Shown: piece by piece, positions 56,348-64,000 of the stretch
How the letters are laid out: each line of letters opens with the position of its first letter
Position numbering within the stretch: position 1 is the stretch's first letter
Assembly (NCBI GenBank): GCA_004431415.1
Contig: QPMI01000591.1
Coordinates: forward strand, 35,535-99,534
Source of the DNA: Cyanophora paradoxa
Taxonomy: Eukaryota > Glaucocystophyceae > Cyanophorales > Cyanophoraceae
Length of the DNA: 64,000 nucleotides
Direction: 5' to 3'
Notes under the pieces: generated by a model
What the model was told of the DNA's origin: nothing
What the model saw: the letters and a program-made list of their open reading frames with translations, nothing else
Databases searched by the model: none
Program-made: the position numbers and the translations under genes

Positions 56348-56864
56348 AATTCAGATGCAGAAATGGCTTATCCTCGGCGGACGTATGATGAAGGGCATAG
56401 GTGTCTCTGGCTTTAGCAGCAGCTTCAGCAGTAGTATAGTAGCCGATGTGTTTCCGATGTCCGTTTATCTGATAGTATGCTTTCCATTTACCAAGCTGCT
56501 GATTGAATGAAACACCAATGAAACCGCTGGTGTTTGTGACCCGCCGATTCTGGTTTAGAGTCTGCTGCCGCTTTGTTGCCAGTCGAAAATTTTCGCGTCT
56601 ATTATCAAGTTTGTTCAGATTTATATGATCAACAGTTAAACCATTCTCCAACTCGCCACTGATGAAATTATGCATTCTTACCTTCTTACCATTGATGATG
56701 GTTTTGGCGTATCCATTATCTAAACTCCAGCGAAATCCAAGCACACGATCAGCATCTTCCTGTGAAACAAGAGCATAAGCAATGATGACTTTGCGGCGAT
56801 TGCGAATTCCACCAAGCGGGATTGCTACAGCGCCTTCAGGAACCTCTGGAATTGTGACTTCCAT
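56295..56864 (-). CDS. HNH-AP2 homing-type endonuclease
   Basis: About 189 residues from ATG 56864 (MEVTIPEVPEG); the longer frame opens only with a TTG. HNH core: MHNFI and TVDHINLNKLDNRRENFRLA, with the His, Asn and DNRR pattern. A C-terminal AP2-like DNA-binding domain follows: SGFIGVSFNQQLGKWKAYYQ and INGHRKHIGYYTTAEAAAKA. Such enzymes are selfish genes common in phages and algal viruses. A second, broken relative sits at 62585-63060. Intact here; a possible role in invading related elements is inferred. Confidence 0.85.
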   Translation of the reverse strand: MEVTIPEVPEGAVAIPLGGIRNRRKVIIAYALVSQEDADRVLGFRWSLDNGYAKTIINGKKVRMHNFISGELENGLTVDHINLNKLDNRRENFRLATKRQQTLNQNRRVTNTSGFIGVSFNQQLGKWKAYYQINGHRKHIGYYTTAEAAAKARDTYALHHTSAEDKPFLHLNFTTESSGHPSHSSSATQ

Positions 56865-56916
56865 GTCTTTCTTTACAATCTGAGATTGCGATCTCTTTAA
56901 GCCTAGTTCAGAGTTC

Positions 56917-57249
56917 AAAAGCCCGGCCCATCCGCCTCTGATATCGATAAGTCCAGATCAAGGTCATCTGCTGGTGATAACTCCACATTTTGTGGCTGCG
57001 TAGAATTTTGGGCTGCAGCCTGAGCAATCCTAGCAGCTCTTTCTTTTTGTACAATCCCCACATAATGTCTGGTTTTGTCTCTCGGATTAGCTTAGATGCC
57101 TTGACAAACTGAGCGCGATCATAATCACTTAGCCTGGCCCATCGACACAACCAGTGAGCATATGATGGATCTCTGAAAGCAACTTCAAGGTGTGTATGCC
57201 CTTTGTATTTCCCAATTCTCAGTATTGTCAGGCGCAGCGGCGATTCCAT
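56917..57249 (-). CDS. KYKG-motif protein (ExoX C-terminal-like), one frameshift
   Basis: N-terminal sequence ILRIGKYKGHTHLEVAFRDP then SYAHWLCRWA matches the small G-KYKG....V...DP.Y..W module found in large DNA viruses and at the C-terminus of some exonucleases. Near 57060 the frame changes. The alternative frame gives a natural acidic tail (VELSPADDLDLDLSISEADG) and stops at about 56917, whereas the uninterrupted frame becomes unlikely. Function unknown; a nucleic-acid role is suggested by the family context. Confidence 0.55.
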
Positions 57250-57336
57250 GATGCTTTAAAAGATAGAAATAAATCTCGTGATTCTAGCGCGATTTATACC
57301 GCTTAAATAATTTAGATCCTTAAATGAAAGAGGGAA

Positions 57337-57615
57337 ATGGAGTCAGCGCAGCGTCGCAAACCAGGGCGCAAACCGATTGCTCTTACGCCAGAGATTATTC
57401 AAGCAAGAAGGGAGAAGAAAGCAGAGTACCACCGCAGAAAATACAGCGAGGACCCTGCATATCGCCAGAGACACATTGAGCAGAGCAGCAGATATCAGGC
57501 TTCGCACAAAGATGCTCACAACGAGGCAAACAAGCGCTATCGCACTCGGTTGATAAATCGAATCTCTGTACTTGAGAGTGCCCTAGCTTCCGCTGGAATC
57601 AGCGTCTCGGTCTAA
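57337..57615 (+). CDS. Small basic DNA-binding-like protein (bZIP/AT-hook-like)
   Basis: 92 residues, intact. N-terminal QRRKPGRKPIAL resembles an AT-hook; a long basic helix follows (QARREKKAEYHRRKYSED), then a leucine-bearing segment (RLINRISVLESAL). It overlaps the 3' end of the convergent integrase gene by a few bases. Could be a viral transcription factor or a chromatin-binding protein; not assigned to a family with certainty. Confidence 0.6.
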   Translation: MESAQRRKPGRKPIALTPEIIQARREKKAEYHRRKYSEDPAYRQRHIEQSSRYQASHKDAHNEANKRYRTRLINRISVLESALASAGISVSV

Positions 57616-58815
57616 GTGTCCTCGTGTTGCTGGGCGCAGAATAAGAGGCCTTCGCATTTTCAAAAGACGTGTACCACCGAGCTGTCGAACCTCCTGGATT
57701 TAACGCCTTGGTTCCAGCAGTAAGCAGCTGCTTTTGAACCCGGAGAAGTCTCTTATTTTTTTCGATGTCTGACTTGTCCAGATTCTCTTGCATCAAATTC
57801 AGCTCCTGCTTTCGACGGCGAAGGGCATTCTGTGCAGCACTTCCAGCCCGCCGCTGCTCTGTCTCTGCTGGCACTTTCAGCAGCTGCTGGTAGCTCACCT
57901 CCTTGTCGTATCCAGCAAGCTTGAACTTGAGCAGAGGGCCAAATCCTCCTATAGCTTCAATCTGATAGACTTCTTTTGAGTACGTCGGCTTCGTTGATTT
58001 ATCAAACGTGTTCCTCGCCAGCTTTACGCGCACAGAGTCTCCTACCTTGAACTCGGCCTCTTTCAGATAGTGCTGCTGCTCGTACGCCTCTCTCTGATAA
58101 TCGTTTCTTGCAATAACAGGTGCTGGTTCTTTGCTGCCTCATCAGGCGTAGTTTTAATAGCTCTATGCTCGGAGCTGTTATAGTTGCGCAGAAAGGATGG
58201 CAGCTTATCGATATATCGGTCGGTGTCGTACGCCTCCATGTATCTTGCAATGATCCGCTTCAGAGTACCATTAAAGCGCTCTACCTTTCCATTTGCCTGC
58301 GGACGATGCGCCTCGACAGCATTGTGCTTTATCCCCTCGGCTGCTAGCATAGTTGCAGCTGTAGCCTTGAATTCCTGATCCGTCTGAATGATATCGGGCT
58401 TCACCGGAAAGCTTGCTATGAGCTGCCGCAGTGTCGAAAGCAGGGTCCCCTCGCTTTTATTTTTCATTGGGATGCTGTACGCTTTCCGGGTTACAACATC
58501 CACAGCGTTCATGATGAAGTGCACTCCGCGGTTGCTTCTAGCATAGGGACTGACATCGATCAAATCCACTTCATAATACTTCTCTGGGTGATTATACGTG
58601 ATACTGGTGTACGGCTTCTCTTTCACCGGTTTTGCAAAGCGCTGAGCTGTGGACAGCTTCGCGAGCACTGCCTGCACCCTTGCCAGCGGCATCTTCAGCT
58701 TCTTAGCTATCCGTGCAGCTGACTGGAGCCCTGTCTCAGGATCATAGTAAGCATCAGAGATCGACAAAGTCAAGGTTGCCTTCTTGGCTGCCGCCTGTTG
58801 CTCGAACGTATTCAT
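57602..58815 (-). pseudogene. Retroviral-type integrase (rve), frameshifted after the core
   Basis: 58815-58063 holds an N-terminal helical part, then the DDE core: Asp in YYEVDLIDVSPYA, Asp in PDIIQTDQEFKA, Glu in NGKVERFNGTLKR, with YNSSEHRAIKTTPDEA after it, as in Polinton and LTR-element integrases. Near 58088, in a GA repeat, the frame shifts; the remaining frame (58033-57602) has VRVKLARNTFDK and a barrel/chromo-like segment ending YQQLLKVP, then a Lys-rich tail. The enzyme inserts the element into the host genome. As written the C-terminal targeting domain is disconnected from the catalytic core. Confidence 0.85.
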
Positions 58816-61557
58816 GGGGAACCGTGCTGTAATATTCGTCAGGAATAATCTTTCGTTTCGTATACTCCGTTTTGTTGAGTATTCGGCTGAATGGAATCTG
58901 AATTATAGAGCTGAAGTCGATCCCAGCATCGCGTTGCTTTCCATTGGGCTTGAAAACACGCGCTAGTTTAGAATCTAGTGTGCACTGCGGCTGATAACGT
59001 TCCTCTAGCATCCTTGTGAAGGCCTCCAAAGCAATTCGGTTATCAAGGGATTCCTTCTTTGCCACTGGATCACTCGGGAGCCAGTTCTCCTCTATCCAGC
59101 TCTTCGGAATTCCCTTTGCCCGCACATGCAGATCTGGTTCCCCATTCGACCTCACAAAGTAGCAGCAATAAACCTTTGGGCCAATGAAGTAAGCCTCAGT
59201 AATTCTCCCTTGGATGTCATAATCTAGTTTCCCCAGCTCGCTCTCGCAGATCATTCTATTCCCTTCCTCCTCTGACATTCCCTCAACTGAATATGGCTGC
59301 TTCATGCAGTCCTTCAGAAGCTCAGCAAACCTCCTGTGCACGATCATAGAATCTGTATCTGTGTAGTATGGCATTGCCTCTACGTCCTTATATGAGTTCA
59401 TCCTCACCAAAAATCGATCCATGATTTCGCGGCTGTAGGAGAGGATAAATGCACCAACAAAGCAAGGCTTCGAAACGCAGGCATCCCGCCTATACTCAGG
59501 GATCTCAAATGTGACGTACATTCTCGTATCATTCTCTATGTCAATGTCTGTAATCGTCGATGATCGCTGTATCTCCTTGAATCGTCTGTAGTTTGAGACC
59601 AGCTCGGTTGTCTCAATTACTGGACGCTGAGCAAATTTTCCATAGAGCCCATTCAAGAGGATCTTCGCCGTAGCATACTGGGCGGTCCCCTTTCGTGAGC
59701 GTGCTTTCATGCAGTACAGCTTCTCAATGTAATCTTTGAACATTCGTTCCTTGCCCTCAAACAAGTACACCTCGTGCAGCTCTGTGATCTCAACTCCCAG
59801 TGCTATTGCCCGGTAGATATCGACTGAGGTGTACATTTCTTTCTCAATAGGCTTCAAGTTAGACCATCCCAGATTGGCTTCGTGGCGGGAAGGGAGAGAG
59901 CACAAGATCCTGAGGAATTTTAGCGCTAATCTTTGCAACAAACAGCTGTTCCATTTTCCTGCTCAGCATAAACTTGCGGAATCGCTCTAGCTCCGCTTGA
60001 TCGGTGATGCATTTGAATTTACCAGTGGGAAAGTAATTAAAGTACATAGCCGTCGGATAGAGAGAGACCACATCCAGATCTACCAAGTAATCATCTGGAC
60101 CCTTCGAGACAAACTTCCGCTTGAATGGTAGGCATCGCCCTCCGTAAATCGCTTTGCGAAAAATCTGGTCCTCCTTGTATTTCGGTAGCAGCACTTCCGT
60201 TTTCATCAGCTGCCTGTGGATCTGAAAAGCCATCGCCGATGCTGTCAAGGTGCGCTTCGAATTCACATTGATCCCAAATAGATCAAAACATGTCCGAGCG
60301 TACTTAATATACAGCTCAGTCATCGACCGAACGTCAGCTCTCAAATATTCGCTCCAGGCTTCCTTGTGAATCTCAACGTCATCCCACGCTCTTATCTTTC
60401 GGTGGTCAAAATCCCCTTTCAAGGTGGTGCACCCGTAGTCCTTCCCAGCCTGCCGCAGTGAGCCCTGTATGTGCAAACAGGGGTCAAAGCTTTTAAACTC
60501 TCCCCCAGCCAGCGTCTTCCACTCCATGCTCTTGATCTTTCCGGATGAGCGCATCACCTTGACCTGGCAGTCTGGGCGGTTCTGGACAAGCCACTTATAG
60601 ATAAATATCAAGTCGAAGCCGCTGCCATTGAAGAATACTAGAGTCGACTTTTCTTTCCAGTCGTCAAGCCAGAGCATAAACTGTTCCAGAGTTTCGGGCC
60701 GCAGAACGATTTCGTTCCGTGATCTCTCCTTTGCTAATTATGTCCATATCGACTGCGTACGGAACGTGGGTCGTGCGGTTGGTGCAAACGTTTCAAAGTC
60801 TGCCGCTATGACTGAGTTTAGGGCTGTAAACTCTTCCTCGGGCTCGCATGGCTTGATTTTGCGTTCAATAACGCTCTTGTTCCTCACTGCTTCATCGCAT
60901 TTGCTTGCATGGTCCTCCTTCGGATTGTAGGCGCAGCGGCAGGTATAGCAGAAGCGGCAGGTTTCCTTGTGAGTCGCCAAATCATACTGCATCTTTCCGC
61001 AGGCTCTGCACTTCTGCATCTCGCACGTTCTCTTATCTTTAATTAGAAAGCAGTGCGCATCGACCACGCAAAGGTGGGCTCGGCGTTCAAAGCCAAATTC
61101 AGTTGAAAATAGGAGCTTGAACTTCGACGCGCTGCGGTCCGAGACCCACTCGAAAATGCTTGCATCGATTCTATAGTGCTGGCTCAGCTTGCGTATGGTA
61201 GGTTCATCGACTACAATTAGGCCCGTGGAAGCCCCAGCTGAGTGCGAATTGAACTGTAATCAACATGCTGAAGCTTCTTATATACTCTCTCAAGGTTCAG
61301 GCGACCGGGATTGAGCTTCTCATGCTCAAAGCATTCAAGCACGCAGTTGTCCTCTGGAGAATCGGACAGTAGATCTTGTTCATCGTTAGAGCCTTCCCTC
61401 CAAAGGGCAGCTTAGGTACATTCCCAGAGCCCCTGCTGCGTTTTCTGCGATAAGCACCTCGATCTGCACGACTGCCAGACATCAGTGTCCTCGTAGGCTG
61501 CTGCGCTAGCATCCAACTCTCCATCTTCTCCGCGAGATTTGCTAGAAGTGACTGCAT
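58754..61557 (-). pseudogene. Protein-primed family B DNA polymerase (pPolB), multiply frameshifted
   Basis: Reads on the minus strand from MQSLLANLAEKMESW (61557) through fragments with a Cys-rich zinc-finger-like region (MQKCRACGKMQYDL, CRFCYTCRCAY). Exo I is AADFETFAP, Exo II FFNGSGFDLIF, Exo III EYLRADVRSM. Polymerase motif A is LDVVSLYPTAM, motif B KILLNGLYGKF, motif C YYTDTDSMIV. These are the hallmarks of Polinton/virophage/adenovirus-type PolB, which starts synthesis on a terminal protein. Frame breaks lie near 61400, 61225, 60760, 60700 and 59900, so at least five indels. The 3' end overlaps the integrase start by about 60 bp. Non-functional as written. Confidence 0.88.
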
Positions 61558-62130
61558 CGTGCCTCCTCTATGGTCGCAAGCTGCGTGCGGTACATGTGGA
61601 AATTCTCAAAATGAAAGCGAATTAAAACAGCAGCTCCAATCCTCTCTGGGATTCGCAGCTCATTCAGAAACGCTATCGTCAATTCTTTCACTCTCTCTGG
61701 ATCAGCTGTCGCTCTATCTCTATAATGTCCTTCGTGAAAAGCAGCCCTGGATACTCGTGGTGAGTATAGGTGCGAACTACGTTAACGTTGGCCGATGCCT
61801 GCTCGCGAATAGCCCTGATATAGCTTCCGCAACTTCATCAATCTCCGTGTTGCTGCTGCTCGCGCAGCCTGCGCCCTCTCAAAATGAGCGGCAACGTCTC
61901 GCCCGTACAGCGGACGCTGAGGCCTTTCTGTCCCTGCAGCCTGAGCAGTGATGCTAGAGAGGATCGGAGTGTGTCAGTGTGGGTCCTGTGTTTGAAAGAG
62001 GCCGCAGTAGCGAGTTCCTATACGTTGCATTAATGTAGCCTCGCTCATACAGCCTCTGTGCAAGCTCGTTGATTTCGGTTCTAAGGCTACTCTTACGGCT
62101 CGGGAGCTCATGTTCGATAATGATACATCA
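61540..62130 (-). pseudogene. Unrecognised viral gene upstream of pPolB (fragmented)
   Basis: Minus-strand protein-like fragments in changing frames: ELPSRKSSLRTEINELAQRL, then LYGRDVAAHFERAQAARAAA, then VRTYTHHEYPGLLFTKDI, then VKELTIAFLNELRIPERIG ending QLATIEEA near 61545. It ends at the pPolB start. It could be a separate early gene or an N-terminal (terminal-protein-like) extension of pPolB. Plus-strand open frames over the same stretch look like shadows. Not recognised. Confidence 0.4.
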
Positions 62131-62584
62131 GAAAACTTTTTCGAAATTCAGCGCGCACAATCTCTGATTGATAACTATCATCGCGTTTTCTTTAGGGGTG
62201 TAAATAAAACGTTTCCGATGGCTAGGACAAGCCTGCACTGTGACTCTGGCTTGGAAAGGATAGAGTGAGATAGCTCTCGAGTGCGCTCGATTTCTTGCTC
62301 TCGCCAAGTCAAGAGATCGCTGGACAAAGTTCTCACTTCCAGCCAATCGCAGCTCGAGATCCTTTGCATCTGCTCGAACTCGGCCTGTGATTGGCTAGAG
62401 CCAAAGTGTCTTGACGTTTCGCGAAGTCCAGCTATCGACCTTATTTTTATAGAGCTCGATGGCTCCGGCTGCAGGTTCGAAGTCGAAAAAAAAGCGGCTC
62501 CAAGCCAAAGAGTCCTTTGATTATCCAACTCTATTAATTTAGAGATTCTGGAAATAAGTCGTAGAAACATTCTGTCTGTCTCAT
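62131..62584. other. Poorly coding stretch inside the element
   Basis: A minus-strand open frame of 130 codons (62178-62570) shows no family features. An inverted repeat AGCCAATC...GATTGGCT spans about 62340-62397. I see no gene that I would defend. Confidence 0.4.
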
Positions 62585-63060
62585 TTACATTTTGAATAGC
62601 AAACAGATCACGAGCTTTACGGCTTCTTCTGCACTAGAGAAATACCCAATGTGTTTGTTGTGTCCATTTATTTGGAAACAAGCTCGCCATTTATTCACAG
62701 ACTTGTAATAGCTCACTCCTACAAATCCACTTGAATTATTCTTTTGAAGCACATGATTTAGTTGTTCTGCTGATTGTAGCCAGGCGGAGATTCTCACGCC
62801 TGTTATCCAGTTTATTACAATTATGTATCAATAGAGAACCCTGGATTGACCGATCCTACGATCAACTGGTGCATTGTTGTTTTTGTTTTCTTTCCATTTA
62901 CAAAGATATGAACATTGAGCATAACCATTTCTAAGATTCCAACGTTTCCCATTAATTAGTTCAGCATCAGCTGCTGATATGAAAGACTGTGCTACTATTC
63001 CATTTCGCCCATAAATTGGAATTGCAATCGCTCCATGGGAATTTCGATCTCCATCTGTTA
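62585..63060 (-). pseudogene. Degenerate second HNH-AP2 endonuclease
   Basis: Fragments parallel the intact gene at 56295: GAIAIPIYGRNGIVAQSFIS, DAELINGKRWNLRNGYAQ, NKLDNRRENLRLAT, then SSGFVGVSYYKSVNKWRACF and INGHNKHIGYFSSAEEA. At least one stop or frameshift lies in the HNH core (near 62830-62880), and the C-terminus is truncated after SSAEEAVKL. It marks the right-hand part of the viral element. Confidence 0.75.
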
Positions 63061-64000
63061 GCCTTCCTGTGCCTTGTTATTCTATACATTCGTGATATCT
63101 TTAAGTCATTCTCGCCGCGGATCGCGGCGTACCCAAAGAGAGCGGACTAGTATCCTGGCCGACCGGTTTCACTCGGGCATTTGATCGGGCAATCGTACCG
63201 GGTCAGTAGGAATATATCACATACGGGTAACATTTGGCGTTATATGCATTCATGGTGCACTTCGATTTACCCGGTCTCCCGAGTCCCGACTCGGCGACTC
63301 CCGCGACTAGAGTCCCGAGTAGTACTAGAGTCAGTCAGACAGTGATACACTACCGTAGTACCTAGTACGCCCTACAGTACGTATCATAGTATCATAGACT
63401 CATAGTCCGACGTCTGTACTAGACTCGAGTAGACTCTATAGATCTCTATAGCTTCTTGAGGTACGCAATGACGGTATTGGTCGCGCTGCAAAGCTGTAGA
63501 CGAAAAAAGAAGGACGGTTGGTCCACTTCACAGCCGGGGCGAACACGAACACGGTCTAATGAAAACTAATTAATGACTTAAATTTTTCATATATATAGAT
63601 GCAAAAGTTTTAAAAAGTTTTAAAATTTAGATGCAAAAGTTTTAAAATAAACGTTCAAGTTTAATTTGAGATAAACTTACACTGCTAAATCTTTTATTTT
63701 TTATTTTCACTCGCAAATTAACGTTTGTTCTAAACAACTATAAAAACTAGCGCTGGCTGCGAAGTGAGCTGAACCGACCGTTTTTTTAGTCGTTGAGTTC
63801 ACAGCCATGTCCAATCATCTTCTCACAGCTGTCTGTAAGACCTATTGCTATAATATAATGCTGTAGCTGCAGCCTGCAGCGCTAGCTGCTGCGAAGTGGA
63901 GCTGAACCGACCGTTTTCTTAGTCGTTGAGTTCACAGCCATGTCCAATCATCTTCTCACAGCTGTCTGTAAGATCCTGGCACGCGGCACGTGACCGCTGA
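63061..64000. other. Low-GC repetitive DNA, no gene seen
   Basis: Contains a perfect hairpin CGCCGCG-GAT-CGCGGCG (63113-63129), a GACT/GAGTC-rich stretch (63280-63445), an AT-rich stretch (63555-63735) and a direct repeat (63757-63973). It could be the outer end of the viral element or host spacer. Confidence 0.5.
63757..63973. repeat. Direct repeat, two units about 80 bp, 133 bp apart
   Basis: GAGCTGAACCGACCGTTTT with TAGTCGTTGAGTTCACAGCC and continuation occurs at about 63765 and 63898. The copies are nearly identical, with one base difference in the T run. Confidence 0.85.

Larger units (their letters stand above)
43300..63060. mobile_element. Endogenous Polinton / polinton-like virus, about 19 kb
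   Basis: AT-richer block without visible introns and with dense genes on both strands. Hallmarks: double-jelly-roll MCP (53531), penton-like proteins (51508, 52444), packaging ATPase (54939), protein-primed PolB (58754-61557) and rve integrase (57602-58815). This combination defines Polintons/Mavericks and related virophage-like elements. Fibre, spike and lipase genes suggest a virion-forming lifestyle. Not seen: adenovirus-type maturation protease, SF3 helicase, terminal inverted repeats. The outer limits are estimates from composition and the outermost viral genes. Several genes are frameshifted. Confidence 0.85.

Noticed and set aside
61559-61951. 130-codon plus-strand open frame
   Set aside because: The minus-strand fragments over the same bases look far more protein-like and join the pPolB side; this frame is probably antisense.
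1-64000. CRISPR arrays, rRNA genes, bacterial operons
   Set aside because: No regularly spaced short repeats with unique spacers, no rRNA-like conserved blocks, and the spliced host genes exclude a prokaryotic origin.

Overview
The window is eukaryotic nuclear DNA, most likely from a GC-rich unicellular alga. The host genes are cut into many short exons separated by short, very GC-rich introns ending in GCAG or CGCAG. Donors are GTGCG or GTACC, with an unusual share of GC donors. I cannot fix the lineage from sequence alone; a haptophyte or a GC-rich stramenopile alga would fit.

Layout. 1-1037: 3' exons of a GAF-domain gene (+). 1038-2896: spacer with a perfect 482-bp tandem duplication. 2897 to about 6150: coiled-coil RING-finger protein (-), with a 124-bp tandem repeat in one intron. 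7377-12557: complete protease IV (SppA) gene (+) that I resolve into 26 exons and 694 residues. 13116-22529: very large STAND NTPase gene (+) with NACHT, pentapeptide-repeat and WD40 regions. 23040-23290: a duplicated copy of the sppA 3' end. 23649-26047: F-box/leucine-rich protein (+), 6 exons. 26077-38639: a complete LTR retroelement with 282-bp LTRs that look identical, 5-bp target duplications and no recognisable gag or pol (a LARD-type element). 38878 to about 40700: Ala/Pro/Arg-rich host gene (-). 41940-42330: 3' exons of a small host gene.

43300-63060: an AT-richer insertion of about 19 kb, without visible introns, that is a Polinton/polinton-like virus. It carries a major capsid protein, two minor-capsid/penton-like proteins, an A32/HerA-type packaging ATPase, a protein-primed family B DNA polymerase, a retroviral-type (rve) integrase, an HNH-AP2 endonuclease, a patatin-like phospholipase, a long tail-fibre-like protein and three spike proteins sharing one N-terminal module. 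MCP, polymerase, integrase and some others carry frameshifts. Host genes in the same window reconstruct without any, so the element is probably an endogenised, decaying copy. 63061-64000 is low-GC repetitive DNA with no gene seen.

How the parts work together. The viral genes form a morphogenesis set (capsid, pentons, ATPase), a host-contact set (fibre, three spikes, lipase) and a replication/integration set (pPolB, integrase, HNH). Two pairs of genes diverge from 24-27-bp AT-rich spacers. The NACHT-WD40 gene is the natural host candidate for sensing or defence, but nothing in the sequence links it to the virus beyond being on the same contig.
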